Shown: positions 23,484 through 32,857 of the stretch, in pieces
Numbering within the stretch: the first letter of the stretch is position 1
Layout: every line of letters begins with the position of its first letter
Source: Rhodococcoides kyotonense
GTDB lineage: Bacteria; Actinomycetota; Actinomycetes; Mycobacteriales; Mycobacteriaceae
NCBI RefSeq assembly: GCF_001645385.1
Contig: NZ_LVHI01000024.1
Location: 1 to 45,658 of the forward strand
DNA: 45,658 nt
Reading direction: 5' to 3'
Translations under genes and position numbers: made by a program
Notes under the pieces: model-generated
Databases searched by the model: none
What the model was told of the DNA's origin: nothing
What the model saw: only the letters and a program-made list of their open reading frames with translations

Positions 23484-24895
23484 GCTGCGAAGCGGCCCGC
23501 CCGCACAGCCTCGACCAGCAACGCATGGTCGGCCTCGGTCTGATCCGCGTACAACCGCGCGAACCTGCTCAACGCGACGTCCACCGCATCGGACGTGCCC
23601 AGGTAACCCGCGATCATCGACGCCCCACTCGTACGGGCGTGTCCCTTCGCCAACAGCCGGCCGACGACGCCCGCATAGTCCACGAGCGCAGGCGCATCGA
23701 TCGACCCGAGGTCGATCGTGCCCTTCATGTTCCTGAACTGCCGCACGTAGTACTGACGCCCGTCGATCGTCGTCCACCCCAGCAGTGGATCGCTCACCGT
23801 CTGCAGATCCTGCTGGTATTCGACGACGCGTTGCCCCTGATGCGCGTGCCACGCCGACTCACCGTGCACGTACGGCGCCAGCACCGAACGCCTGGCCTGC
23901 TTGAGCTGCAGGAACACGACGTCGTCGGGACTCGATCCCTCCAGCAGTGCGACGTAGGCGCGCAGCCCGACACTGCCGACGCCCACGACCCGATGCGCGA
24001 CGTCGATCAACGTGTATCCGCCGAGCACTCGCCGCCAGTGCGGAGACAGCGTCGTCAGATACTCGTCGAGTCCCTCGGCGAGCAGCTCCTCGTCGCGCGC
24101 CGAGATGCGCGTGGTGATCGGCGGCTCCTCGACGAGCCGCCGCTTGCCCTCGTGCTCCTCGGTGAACTGCGGCAGCACACGGTCGCTCGTGCGTCGCCTG
24201 GCCTTCTTGGTCGCCCGCTTGATCTCCTTGCGCAGCGAACCCTCGGTGGCGTCGGCCTCGAGCCTGTCGGCGGTCAGACGCTGGAACGAGCGCGACATCA
24301 GCGGCTCGTCCGCCAGACGCGACACCTCGATGCGATACGCCCGAACACACGCGACGACGGCTTCCTCGCACTGCTGCTCGGTGCGTCCGTTCTGCCGGCC
24401 CGCCACCCAGATGCTGGCGGCGAGGCGTCGTAGATCCCATTCCCACGCGCCGGGGTGGGCCTCGTCGAAGTCGTTGAGGTCGATGACCAGATCGCGTTCG
24501 GGGGAGGCGTAGAAGCCGAAGTTACCGAGGTGCGAGTCACCGCTGACGACGGGCGTGATCCCCGTCGACGGCAACATCGCGACGTCGCGTGCCATGACGA
24601 TCGCGGTTCCACGCAGGAACCCGTACGGCGATTCGACCATCCGCTCGACGCGGACAGGGATCAGCCAGTCGATGCGCCCGTCGTGCGAGAACTCGATCTG
24701 ACGGATCGGGTCGAGCCGGTTCGCGGGCGGTGTCCAGTCGCCCATCGACTCGCGAGACACCTTGTCGCGCAAGCTTTTTCCGAGACGATAGCGCTCCTCG
24801 CGCGGAACCGGTCGGGCCCGGAGAGTGGCGAACGATCTGCCGTCGACGTCGACGATGTCGGGGACGACGGTGTGGCCGTGTCGAGCTTCGTGCAT
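23477..24895 (-). CDS. DUF2252 family protein
   Basis: A 472-residue protein with the DUF2252 signature: VVSGDSHLGNFGFY at about residues 117-130 and DLVIDLNDFDEAHPGAWEWDL at about 135-155. These match the HGD-xxxxN and DFD motifs of phosphotransferase/protein-kinase-like folds, so ATP-dependent phosphotransfer is possible, but no member has a firmly known substrate to my knowledge. ATG 24895 begins MHEARHGHTVV. It follows the flavin reductase gene by 34 bases on the same strand, so the two may be co-transcribed. Its 3' end runs into the palindromic repeat. Confidence 0.85.
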   Translation of the reverse strand: MHEARHGHTVVPDIVDVDGRSFATLRARPVPREERYRLGKSLRDKVSRESMGDWTPPANRLDPIRQIEFSHDGRIDWLIPVRVERMVESPYGFLRGTAIVMARDVAMLPSTGITPVVSGDSHLGNFGFYASPERDLVIDLNDFDEAHPGAWEWDLRRLAASIWVAGRQNGRTEQQCEEAVVACVRAYRIEVSRLADEPLMSRSFQRLTADRLEADATEGSLRKEIKRATKKARRRTSDRVLPQFTEEHEGKRRLVEEPPITTRISARDEELLAEGLDEYLTTLSPHWRRVLGGYTLIDVAHRVVGVGSVGLRAYVALLEGSSPDDVVFLQLKQARRSVLAPYVHGESAWHAHQGQRVVEYQQDLQTVSDPLLGWTTIDGRQYYVRQFRNMKGTIDLGSIDAPALVDYAGVVGRLLAKGHARTSGASMIAGYLGTSDAVDVALSRFARLYADQTEADHALLVEAVRAGRFAAT

Positions 24896-24929
24896 GAATG
24901 AACTGTAAAACCGAGCGTCTGCCTGCGCG

Positions 24930-25526
24930 TCAGGAAGGGGTGCCAGGACGCTCGATCGACGTCACCGCGGGCGGCAGTCCCCACTCGGTACGCCCGAGCC
25001 GGCTCAGCGGTGCGATCGCCTCGAACGACGGCAGCCCGTCGGCAGCGAGGAACTCGGGACGGACGGCCACCGCGACGACGTCGCCCATCACGACGAACGA
25101 GTTACCGACCTCGACGACGCGGTGAAGCGTCGCCTCGATCGCGATCGGTGATGCCGCGACGCGAGGCGCCTTGACTCTCTCGCTCGGTTCGCTCGCGATG
25201 CCGAGCTCGTCCAGCTCACTGACACCGTGGTCGTAGCCGGCGGACGACGCGTTGACCTGTTCGAGCAACGGCTCGGTGGCCAGGTTGATCACGAACTCGC
25301 CCGTCGCCTCGATGTTCCGCAGGCTGTCCTTGCGGCCGACGGACGTGAATTGCACGACAGGCGGGTTCGCCGACGACACCGAGAAGAAGCTGTAGGGCGC
25401 GAGATTGGCCACGCCGTCGGCCGACACCGTCGACACCCACGCGATGGGACGCGGCACGACGGACGCCGTGAGCAGGGGATAGAAGGCGCGTGACGGCAAC
25501 TCGGCCGCATCGAAGACTGTTCGCAC
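24930..25526 (-). CDS. Flavin reductase-like (DIM6/NTAB) FMN-binding protein
   Basis: A 198-residue split-barrel flavoprotein-like sequence. The family pattern is visible as YPLLTASVVPRPIAWVST, then NLAPYSFFSVSSANPPVV and SLRNIEATGEFVINL. Members bind FMN and reduce flavin or act as oxidoreductases with a separate partner. No partner oxygenase is encoded nearby. It is divergent from menD (73 bases between starts) and lies upstream of the DUF2252 gene on the same strand. Confidence 0.87.
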   Translation of the reverse strand: MRTVFDAAELPSRAFYPLLTASVVPRPIAWVSTVSADGVANLAPYSFFSVSSANPPVVQFTSVGRKDSLRNIEATGEFVINLATEPLLEQVNASSAGYDHGVSELDELGIASEPSERVKAPRVAASPIAIEATLHRVVEVGNSFVVMGDVVAVAVRPEFLAADGLPSFEAIAPLSRLGRTEWGLPPAVTSIERPGTPS

Positions 25527-25599
25527 CGATCCATCCTGTCAAAGACCATGCACTCGGGCCGACCGACGCCTCCACCCGAGAATCTGACAATCTGAAGTA

Positions 25600-27210
25600 G
25601 TGAACCCATCCACTGCTCAGGCTGCCGCCGTCGTCGACGAACTCGTGCGCGGCGGCGTCCGCGACGTCGTGTTGTGCCCAGGCTCCCGGAACGCGCCGCT
25701 GGCGTTCGCGCTGCAGGAAGCCGACGCCGAGGGCCGTCTGAGTCTGCACATGCGCATCGACGAGCGGACCGCGGGCTTCCTCGCGATCGGCCTGATCATG
25801 GGCAGTGGCCGTCCGGTTCCGGTCGTCATGACGTCGGGCACGGCCGTCGCGAATCTCGGTCCCGCGGTCCTCGAAGCCAACTACGCGCGCGTCCCGCTGA
25901 TCGTGCTGAGCGCGAACCGGCCTTACGAGATGCTCGGGACCGGCGCGAACCAGACCATCGAGCAGCTCGGTCTGTTCGGCAGCCAGGTGCGCGCGACGAT
26001 CAGCCTCGGCCTCGCCGAGGACGACGCAGGCCAGAACAGCCAGTGGCGTAGCGCGGTGTGCCGCGTCCTCGCCGCAGCCCGCGGCACGCGATCCGGGAAC
26101 GCAGGCCCGGTGCATTTCGACATCCCGCTGCGTGAGCCGCTCGTGCCGGATCTCGCCGACCCCACACCCGCGCCCGAAGGTCGCGACGGCGGCGCAGCAT
26201 GGACGACGACGCAGCAGGCGACCCTCGACGTTCCCGTCGACATCGATCTGTCGGTCGACACGATCGTCGTCTCCGGTCACGGTGCGGCGCTGCGCCCCGA
26301 GCTCGCAGGTCTGCCGACCGTCGCCGAGCCGACCGCGCCGCTGCACGGTCTCCCGCTGCACCCGATGGCTCTGTCGCAGCTGAAGCCGCGGCAGGCGATC
26401 ATTACCGGACGTCCGACGCTGCACCGACCGGTGTCGGCCCTCCTCGCGGATCCGGCTGTCGACGTCTTCGCTCTGACGACGGGTCCGCGCTGGCCCGACG
26501 TCTCCGGCAACGTCCTCGCGACGGGCACGCGTGCGATCGTGTCGGGCTCCCCGCGGGACGCGTGGATCGAACGCTGCCGGACGCTGTCGGCCAAGGCCGA
26601 TCTCGCGGTCCGCGACCAGCTCGCGTCGCACCCGAAGCCGACGGGTCTGCACGTGGCTGCGACGGTCATGTCGTCCTTGCGTGACGGCGACCAACTGCTG
26701 CTCGGCGCCTCCAACCCCGTGCGCGACGCGGCCCTGGTCAGCTATCCCGCGCCCGGCGTGCGTGTGCTGTCCAACCGCGGCGTCGCGGGCATCGACGGAA
26801 CCGTGTCGACGGCCGTCGGCGCGGCGTTGTCCCGGGGTGGGCGCACGATCGCGCTGCTCGGCGACCTGACGTTCCTGCACGACGCGTCGGGCCTGCTGAT
26901 CGGGTCCGGCGAGCCGCGGCCGAAGGATCTGACGATCGTCGTGGCCAACGACGACGGCGGCGGCATCTTCGAACTGCTCGAGCAGGGCGATCCGCAGTAC
27001 GCGGGCGCATTCGAGCGCGTGTTCGGCACGCCGCACGGCATGGATCTCGCGGCACTGTGCGCGGCGTATCGGATCGAGCACAGGAGTGTGGACACAGCCC
27101 AGCTCGCCACCGCCCTCCAGGACAACGCGGATCAGATCAGGGTGCTCGAAGTGACGACCGAACGCTCCGGCCTGCGCGAACTGCACGCGGGGATCAGGGC
27201 GCGCCTCTAG
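25600..27210 (+). CDS. menD: SEPHCHC synthase MenD
   Basis: A 536-residue thiamine-diphosphate enzyme that joins isochorismate and 2-oxoglutarate, the first committed step to menaquinone. The N-terminal module shows [14 protein letters not shown] at 24-37 and the cofactor-activating Glu at 55 in RIDERTAGF. The C-terminal module has the ThDP/Mg motif [13 protein letters not shown] from 421 and [14 protein letters not shown] 25600 is the only sensible start. No menF (isochorismate synthase) or menH is visible in the window. It is followed after 82 bases by the AcoR-like regulator. Confidence 0.96.
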   Translation: MNPSTAQAAAVVDELVRGGVRDVVLCPGSRNAPLAFALQEADAEGRLSLHMRIDERTAGFLAIGLIMGSGRPVPVVMTSGTAVANLGPAVLEANYARVPLIVLSANRPYEMLGTGANQTIEQLGLFGSQVRATISLGLAEDDAGQNSQWRSAVCRVLAAARGTRSGNAGPVHFDIPLREPLVPDLADPTPAPEGRDGGAAWTTTQQATLDVPVDIDLSVDTIVVSGHGAALRPELAGLPTVAEPTAPLHGLPLHPMALSQLKPRQAIITGRPTLHRPVSALLADPAVDVFALTTGPRWPDVSGNVLATGTRAIVSGSPRDAWIERCRTLSAKADLAVRDQLASHPKPTGLHVAATVMSSLRDGDQLLLGASNPVRDAALVSYPAPGVRVLSNRGVAGIDGTVSTAVGAALSRGGRTIALLGDLTFLHDASGLLIGSGEPRPKDLTIVVANDDGGGIFELLEQGDPQYAGAFERVFGTPHGMDLAALCAAYRIEHRSVDTAQLATALQDNADQIRVLEVTTERSGLRELHAGIRARL

Positions 27211-27280
27211 CTGTACGAATTCCGAACAGTTCCGGGTCACTCCGACGCGAGACTATGATCTGGAACACAGTAGGAACGTC

Positions 27281-27295
27281 GGAGGTGCCACGATC
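27281..27295 (+). promoter_or_regulatory. Shine-Dalgarno sequence facing an ATC codon
   Basis: GGAGG at 27281-27285 is followed by a 7-base spacer and then ATC at 27293-27295, in frame with the regulator. No ATG, GTG or TTG occurs in this frame between the menD stop and GTG 27440, although conserved sequence begins at the ATC. A -10-like TATGAT lies at 27254-27259. Confidence 0.55.
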
Positions 27296-28939
27296 GTCAC
27301 TATCGAACAGCACCCGGTCCGTCCCGAGATCGCACTGTCGTGGAAGCGGTCGCTTCTCAGCGGTGTCGACCCGTCGGCGACGGTCGCCGTCGATGTCCAG
27401 GTCGAGATCGACAGCAGGCTGCTGCGCGCCGCCGCGCCGGTGCTCGAACAAGTCGGTCAACAGATCGCGGGCACCGGGTTCTGCGTGCTGCTGGCCGACC
27501 GCGACTGCCGCGTCGTCGCCTCCGTGTACGCCGACGGGACGATCCGCCGTGCCGTCGAGCGTCTCGGAGTGTTCGACGGCGCGCTGCTGGGCGAGGACTC
27601 GGCCGGGACCAACGCGGTCGGCACGCCACTCGAGACCGGGCGAAGCATGGTCATCCACGGCGACGAACACTTTCTGGAGAGCTTCAAGGGTCTCAGCTGC
27701 TACGGACACCCGGTGATCCATCCGGTCACGGGGCGCGTCGAAGGCATTCTGGACATGACCGGCGTTGGAGCACACGCCAATCCGCTGTTCGCCCCGTTCC
27801 TGGCGAGAGCCGCGTCGGACATCGAGGCACGGTTGCTCGAGGGCTCGAAAGCGTCCGAACGACGGCTCGTCGACGCCTTTCAGCGCATCTCGCACCACAA
27901 ACACGTCGCGGTGGCAGCCATCAGCGACGACTTCCTGCTGACCAACCGAACCGCGATGGACGTGCTCGACACCGAGGATCACGCCACCTTGCGTGAGCTC
28001 GCGTTGGATCTGGGTGCCGACGGCAGCCGCGTCGTCGCCGTCGACCTCGCGTCGGGAATACGGGCGAAGGTCAAGGCCGACCGTGTGGCAGGGGCCGACG
28101 GCGGTGCCCTGTTCACCGTGTTCGCCGACAAGAAGCGATCACCGATCCGACGCAGCGAGCACTCGTCGCGTCGACAGCGCTACGAACACGACGTCCGACT
28201 CGCCCGCACCGACGCCGGTGCGCTGTCGATCAGCGGTGAGCCGGGGTCGGGTCGGACCACCGCCGCGGCGGAGGTCGCAGGCGACGGCCCGGTGACTTGG
28301 CACAACGCGACGTCGATCGCCTTCGACGGTGTCGACGACTGGACGCGCAGGCTCGTCGACGCCGGACGCGAACCGGGGGTCATCGTCGTCGAGAACGTCG
28401 AACTGGTGCCGGAAACGCTGCTGCCGATCCTCACCGACCTCGTGTCGACCCCGCGCGACGGGCACCGCGTCGTGCTGACCGGCGCACCCATGTCGCACCT
28501 GCCGACGGCGACGGCCGCGCTCGTCAGTCGGTGTCCGAGCAGGCTGCATCTCACTCCGCTGCGTGAGCGTCGACCCGAGATGGCCGAACTCGCTCGAACG
28601 ATTCTCGACGACGTGGCACCCGGAGTTCGGTTGGCGCCCAGCGCACTCGACGCACTCGCGTCGGCGCACTGGCCGGGCAACTTCGCCGAACTGAAGGTGG
28701 TGCTGACCAGCGCGGCCGACGCCCGGTCGTCGGACCGTATCGACGTCGCCGATCTCCCCGAGGATTATCGGTCGAGTACGCGCGCGTCACGACTGGGCGG
28801 TCGAGAGCAAGCTGAACGGACGGCGATCATCGACGCTCTGAAAACGTGCGGCGGCAACAAGTCTCACGCCAGCATGCAGCTCGGCATCAGTCGCAGCACC
28901 CTCTACGCGCGGATGCGCGCGCTCGACGTGACCTGCTGA
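27293..28939 (+). CDS. AcoR-like GAF/AAA-remnant/Fis-type transcriptional regulator
   Basis: About 548 residues if translation starts at ATC 27293. Conserved N-terminal RPEIALSWKRSLLSGVDPS is typical of AcoR-type activators. A GAF domain follows at about 60-175. A degenerate AAA+ module has Walker A GEPGSGRT at about 315-322 and VIVVENVE at about 363, but no GAFTGA loop for sigma-54. WPGNFAELK lies at 460-468, and a Fis-type helix-turn-helix (GGNKSHASMQLGISRSTLY) closes the protein. Actinobacteria lack sigma-54, so it should act on the ordinary holoenzyme. It precedes aldehyde and alcohol dehydrogenase genes and is likely their activator. The only canonical in-frame start, GTG 27440, would delete the conserved N-terminus. 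Confidence 0.82.
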   Translation: MVTIEQHPVRPEIALSWKRSLLSGVDPSATVAVDVQVEIDSRLLRAAAPVLEQVGQQIAGTGFCVLLADRDCRVVASVYADGTIRRAVERLGVFDGALLGEDSAGTNAVGTPLETGRSMVIHGDEHFLESFKGLSCYGHPVIHPVTGRVEGILDMTGVGAHANPLFAPFLARAASDIEARLLEGSKASERRLVDAFQRISHHKHVAVAAISDDFLLTNRTAMDVLDTEDHATLRELALDLGADGSRVVAVDLASGIRAKVKADRVAGADGGALFTVFADKKRSPIRRSEHSSRRQRYEHDVRLARTDAGALSISGEPGSGRTTAAAEVAGDGPVTWHNATSIAFDGVDDWTRRLVDAGREPGVIVVENVELVPETLLPILTDLVSTPRDGHRVVLTGAPMSHLPTATAALVSRCPSRLHLTPLRERRPEMAELARTILDDVAPGVRLAPSALDALASAHWPGNFAELKVVLTSAADARSSDRIDVADLPEDYRSSTRASRLGGREQAERTAIIDALKTCGGNKSHASMQLGISRSTLYARMRALDVTC

Positions 28940-28951
28940 CGGACGGCCCGT

Positions 28952-28994
28952 GTCGTGTGTTCGAAGATCGAACAGTTACATCGCCTCACACGAC
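28952..28994. promoter_or_regulatory. Inverted repeat upstream of the aldehyde dehydrogenase, candidate activator site
   Basis: GTCGTGTG at 28952-28959 and CACACGAC at 28987-28994 are perfect 8-base arms, 27 bases apart. Between them lies TTCG-AAGAT-CGAA. The element is 52-94 bases upstream of the aldehyde dehydrogenase ATG, a suitable place for the AcoR-like regulator encoded just upstream. No experimental motif is known to me for this protein. Confidence 0.4.
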
Positions 28995-29045
28995 GGAAAT
29001 ATGGCCTGCATCACATGAGTGATCGACCATATGAAGGAGCGTTCG

Positions 29046-30545
29046 ATGACGGCCGTTGCAGACCACCCCATCCCGAGCGAGGCACGACACTTCCTGGCAG
29101 GACCGAAGAAGCTGTACATCGACGGACAGTTCGTCGACGCGGCGTCCGGTCGGACGTTCGCGACGTACAACCCCGCCGACGGAGAGAAGTTGACCGACGT
29201 CGCCCACGGTGAGGCCGAGGACGTCGACCGCGCGGTGCGGGCAGCGCGTCGGGCGTTCGAGGACGGGCCGTGGTCGCGCATGAAAGCCAACGAACGCGAA
29301 CGACTCATCTGGCGTGTCGGCGACATCCTCAGCGAACGCGCCGACGAGTTCGGGCAGCTGGAAGCGCTGGACAACGGAAAGTCCGCCGTCATCGCCAGTG
29401 CTGTCGACGTCGCCTGGGCTGCAGACGTTTTCCGCTATTACGCGGGCTGGGCGACGAAGATCGAGGGCAGCACGGTCAACGTCTCGATGCCCTTCGCGCC
29501 GGGCGGTGAATTCCACGCCTACACACTGCGCGAGGCGATCGGAGTGTGCGGCCTGATCATCCCGTGGAACTTCCCGATCCTGATGGCCTCGTGGAAGCTG
29601 GCACCGGCATTGGCCGCGGGCAACACCGTCGTCCTGAAGCCGGCCGAGCAGACACCGCTGACGGCTCTGCTGCTGGCCGAGGTCTTCGAGGAAGCGGGCT
29701 TCCCACCGGGAGTCGTCAACGTCGTGACCGGTTTCGGTGACGCGGGAGCGGCACTGTCCGGGCACGAGGACGTCGACAAGGTGGCGTTCACGGGGTCGAC
29801 CGAGGTCGGCAAGAAGATCGTCGACGCGGCCAAGGGCAATCTGAAGAAGGTGACGCTCGAACTCGGTGGGAAGAGCCCGAACATCGTGTACGCGGACGCG
29901 GATTTCGATGCGGCAGTGGAAGGTTCGCTGAACGCGTGGCTGTTCAACCACGGACAGTGCTGCGTTGCGGGCACACGCCTCTACGTCGAGGACTCGATCT
30001 TCGAGAAGTTCACCGAGGCGGTCGCGCACGCGGCGAGCCAGGTCAAGATCGGACCCGGCCTCGACCCCACCACCCAGCTCGGCCCGTTGATCTCGCAGGA
30101 GCAGTTCGACAAGGTGACCGGCTACCTCCATGCGGGCATCGCCGACGGCGCACGCGCGCTGACCGGTGGAAAGCGTTGGGGCGACAAGGGATACTTCGTC
30201 GAGCCGACCGTGTTCGTCGACGTCGATCCGTCGTACTCGATCGTGCAGGAGGAGATCTTCGGCCCCGTCGTTGCGGCACTTCCGTTCTCGGCCGACGACG
30301 GCCCCATCGCCGCGGCCAACGATTCGATCTACGGCCTGGCCGCAGGCATCTGGACGCGCGACATCTCGAAAGCGCACAGGACGGCCAAGCGGCTCAAGGC
30401 CGGCTCGGTCTGGATCAACCAGTACAACGGCTTCGACACCGCCATGCCGTTCGGCGGATTCAAGCAGTCCGGTTGGGGTCGCGAGCTCGGCGCGTCGGCC
30501 ATCGATCTGTACACCCAGACCAAAGCAGTGAACATCGCCCTCTGA
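29046..30545 (+). CDS. NAD(P)-dependent aldehyde dehydrogenase
   Basis: A 499-residue aldehyde dehydrogenase of normal length. It has the PWNFPILMASWKLAPALAAGN segment, the base Glu at about 272 in LELGGKSPN, the catalytic Cys at about 306 in GQCCVAGTR, and EEIFGPVV with late PFGGFKQSG. It oxidises aldehydes to acids in the cytoplasm. ATG 29046 has AAGGAG six bases upstream; ATGs further upstream lack a site. It is 28 bases before an alcohol dehydrogenase gene and probably in one operon with it, under the AcoR-like regulator. An alcohol-to-acid route is expected; the actual alcohol is not known. Confidence 0.93.
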   Translation: MTAVADHPIPSEARHFLAGPKKLYIDGQFVDAASGRTFATYNPADGEKLTDVAHGEAEDVDRAVRAARRAFEDGPWSRMKANERERLIWRVGDILSERADEFGQLEALDNGKSAVIASAVDVAWAADVFRYYAGWATKIEGSTVNVSMPFAPGGEFHAYTLREAIGVCGLIIPWNFPILMASWKLAPALAAGNTVVLKPAEQTPLTALLLAEVFEEAGFPPGVVNVVTGFGDAGAALSGHEDVDKVAFTGSTEVGKKIVDAAKGNLKKVTLELGGKSPNIVYADADFDAAVEGSLNAWLFNHGQCCVAGTRLYVEDSIFEKFTEAVAHAASQVKIGPGLDPTTQLGPLISQEQFDKVTGYLHAGIADGARALTGGKRWGDKGYFVEPTVFVDVDPSYSIVQEEIFGPVVAALPFSADDGPIAAANDSIYGLAAGIWTRDISKAHRTAKRLKAGSVWINQYNGFDTAMPFGGFKQSGWGRELGASAIDLYTQTKAVNIAL

Positions 30546-30573
30546 ATTTCACTTCGACCGACGGGACAAGAAC

Positions 30574-31686
30574 ATGAAGACCACAGCAGCAGTACTTCTC
30601 GAAGCAGGCAAGCCGTTCGAACTGATGGAGCTCGAACTCGACGGACCCGGTCCCGGTGAGGTGTTGATCAAGTACACGGCAGCGGGGCTGTGTCATTCGG
30701 ATCTGCACCTGACCGACGGTGATCTGCCTCCACGCTTCCCGATCGTGGGCGGCCACGAGGGATCGGGCATCATCGAAGAAGTCGGCCCGGGCGTGACCAA
30801 GGTCAAGCCGGGGGATCACGTCGTCTGCAGTTTCATCCCCAACTGCGGGACGTGTCGCTATTGCGCGACGGGTCGACAGAACCTGTGCGACATGGGCGCC
30901 ACCATTCTCGAGGGTTCGATGCCCGACGGTTCGTTCCGATTCCATTCCAAGGGAACGGATTTCGGCGCGATGTGCATGCTGGGCACGTTCGCCGAGCGGG
31001 CGACGATCTCGCAGCACTCCGTGGTCAAGGTCGACGACTGGCTGCCGCTCGAGACTGCCGTGCTCGTCGGATGCGGAGTGCCGTCGGGATGGGGAACCGC
31101 CGTCAACGCGGGCAACCTCCGAGCCGGCGACACCGCGATCATCTACGGAATCGGCGGCCTCGGCATCAACGCGGTGCAGGGCGCGGTCGCGGCGGGATGC
31201 AAGTACGTCGTGGTCGTCGACCCGGTTGCGCTCAAGCGCGAGACCGCGCTGAAGTTCGGTGCGACGCATGCCTTCGCCGACGCCGAGAGCGCCGCCGAGA
31301 AACTGAACGAGCTGACGTGGGGGCAGGGAGCCGACGCCGCGCTGATCCTCGTCGGAACCGTCGACGAAGACGTCGTCAGCGCAGCCACCGCAGCGATCGG
31401 CAAGGGCGGAACCGTCGTCATCACCGGGTTGGCGGATCCGACGAAGCTGACGGTGCACGTGTCCGGCACCGATCTGACGCTGAATCAGAAGACCATCAAG
31501 GGAACGCTGTTCGGATCGATGAACCCGCAGTACGACATCGTCCGGCTGCTGCGTCTCTACGACGCGGGTCAGTTGAAACTGGACGAGCTCATCACCAGCA
31601 AGTACAGCCTCGAGGACGTCAACCAGGGATACCAGGACCTGCGCGACGGCAAGAACATCCGCGGCGTGATCGTGCACGACGCGTAG
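30574..31686 (+). CDS. Zinc alcohol dehydrogenase, NDMA-dependent type
   Basis: A 370-residue medium-chain dehydrogenase. Catalytic zinc ligands include C40 in GLCHSDLH and H61 in GGHEGSG; structural zinc is bound by C91, C94, C97 and C105 in [16 protein letters not shown]. The Rossmann motif is [14 protein letters not shown], with D in VVVVDPV. The motif set ([36 protein letters not shown]) matches actinobacterial NDMA-dependent alcohol dehydrogenases, which keep a tightly bound nicotinamide cofactor and pass electrons to another carrier. Paired with the aldehyde dehydrogenase upstream. A strong hairpin follows the stop. Confidence 0.9.
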   Translation: MKTTAAVLLEAGKPFELMELELDGPGPGEVLIKYTAAGLCHSDLHLTDGDLPPRFPIVGGHEGSGIIEEVGPGVTKVKPGDHVVCSFIPNCGTCRYCATGRQNLCDMGATILEGSMPDGSFRFHSKGTDFGAMCMLGTFAERATISQHSVVKVDDWLPLETAVLVGCGVPSGWGTAVNAGNLRAGDTAIIYGIGGLGINAVQGAVAAGCKYVVVVDPVALKRETALKFGATHAFADAESAAEKLNELTWGQGADAALILVGTVDEDVVSAATAAIGKGGTVVITGLADPTKLTVHVSGTDLTLNQKTIKGTLFGSMNPQYDIVRLLRLYDAGQLKLDELITSKYSLEDVNQGYQDLRDGKNIRGVIVHDA

Positions 31687-31692
31687 TTCGAC

Positions 31693-31728
31693 GATCGGGC
31701 CGGCAGCGCGTCCGCTGCCGGCCCGATC
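31693..31728. terminator. Strong hairpin between convergent genes
   Basis: Perfect 16-base arms (31693-31708 and 31713-31728) with a CGTC loop lie immediately after the alcohol dehydrogenase stop and overlap the stop codon of the convergent DUF2505 gene. It can serve both transcripts. No long T-run follows on either side, which is common in high-GC actinobacteria. Confidence 0.85.
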
Positions 31729-32245
31729 AGTCCTGGCCTTCCTGCTGTTCTCGCTCGGCCGCCCAGTCGTGTGTCTCCTGGGTTTCCTGCTCGACCATGT
31801 CTCGGACCATGTCGTTGATGAGCGACTCGATCTTGCCGCCGATGAGCGGAATCTTGACGGTCGACGTGCCCTTGACCGTGATGATCGAGCCGGTGCCGTC
31901 CGGGCGCAGTGACATGGTCCCGTTCACCGACGCGGGGATGGCCGTCGCGCCCCCGGCCAGGGTGCCGTCGGCGCGGTCGCCGTCGAACGGGCCCCACGAA
32001 TCGGTTCGAGTGACGAGCAACCGACCTCGGACGACCTTCTTGACGAACCCGGGTAGCTCCGACGTGCCGACCTCGTCGGTGATGTCGACGGTCAGACCGC
32101 CGTGATCGTGTCTGGTCAGCTCGTACCCGTCGGTCTTCTGCGCCCTCTCGAACCGGGCGAGCCACTGCTCTTCGCTGTTCAGAGCCTCGTAGACCTCCTC
32201 GGGAGAGTGTTCCGACGAGACCGTGAACTCGAAGTCGCGCGACAT
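31727..32245 (-). CDS. DUF2505 family protein (START-like fold)
   Basis: A 172-residue soluble protein beginning MSRDFEFTVSSEHSPEEVYEAL, with GFVKKVVRG in the middle, GSIITVKGTSTVKIPLIGGKIE near the C-terminal third and an acidic Glu/Gln tail. The pattern matches DUF2505, a family related to START/SRPBCC lipid-binding proteins. ATG 32245 is clear; the upstream open frame is a shadow. It is divergent from the DUF3592 gene. Function is unknown. Confidence 0.82.
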   Translation of the reverse strand: MSRDFEFTVSSEHSPEEVYEALNSEEQWLARFERAQKTDGYELTRHDHGGLTVDITDEVGTSELPGFVKKVVRGRLLVTRTDSWGPFDGDRADGTLAGGATAIPASVNGTMSLRPDGTGSIITVKGTSTVKIPLIGGKIESLINDMVRDMVEQETQETHDWAAEREQQEGQD

Positions 32246-32303
32246 AGCAGCAGAGGCTACCGGAGCAGACGCCCGTCGGCGCCCCTGAGTAACGTCTACC
32301 GTC

Positions 32304-32753
32304 GTGGCATCCAGGGACAGCGACGACGGCAGGTCGCAGGCGTGGCGTCGGGCACGAATCTGCGTGATCGTCGTGGCGACCGGCATCTCGGTGTTGGCCG
32401 TGCTGTTGGTCGTCGCCGCCTGGAAGAACGACCGCACCATCACCTCCGACGAAGGCACTGCCACGGCCGAGGTCCTCTCCGCCGGCAAGCTGCGTTCGGC
32501 CGTCAGCTTCGTCACCCCCGACGGCGTCACACACAACCCGCAGCTCGGAGTGCTGTACCCGACCAATCTGATCGCCGGCCAGCGCATCGACGTCGAATAC
32601 GCGAAGTCCGATCCGGATCTCGTGCGGGTCTCCGGCCGCGACGCCTCCGTCGCCATCGTTCCCGCGGGCTCGGTCGTCGTCGTGACCTGGGCCGTCGCGG
32701 TTCCCGTGCTGCTCCTGCTGCGACGACGCGAGCGGCAGCACCTGGCCGTCTGA
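32304..32753 (+). CDS. DUF3592-like two-helix membrane protein (Rv0556-like)
   Basis: A 149-residue protein with membrane helices at about residues 18-40 and 120-141. Between them is a beta-rich domain containing TATAEVLSAGKLRSAVSFVTPDG and PTNLIAGQRIDVEYAKSDPDLVRV, the DUF3592 pattern. In M. tuberculosis a similar protein lies just after menD, so the position relative to menD and mgtA is conserved although other genes have been inserted here. GTG 32304 is the start. Role unknown; it probably presents its domain outside the membrane. Confidence 0.78.
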   Translation: MASRDSDDGRSQAWRRARICVIVVATGISVLAVLLVVAAWKNDRTITSDEGTATAEVLSAGKLRSAVSFVTPDGVTHNPQLGVLYPTNLIAGQRIDVEYAKSDPDLVRVSGRDASVAIVPAGSVVVVTWAVAVPVLLLLRRRERQHLAV

Positions 32754-32857
32754 GCCGCACTTCGATGTTTGGGTTCGCTACTCGTGGGTAACGCAGCGCC
32801 CGTGTCCCGGTGACACGTCGAAACGAGAACGACCCAACGACCGAAGGGGCTTTAGCG

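Noticed and set aside
25216..27240. Long minus-strand open frame opposite menD.
   Set aside because: menD is unambiguous on the plus strand; the antisense product is Arg-rich, typical shadow translation.
28960..28972. TTCGAAGATCGAA as a second LexA box.
   Set aside because: The half-sites are in the inverse order to CGAAC-N4-GTTCG and the spacing does not fit.
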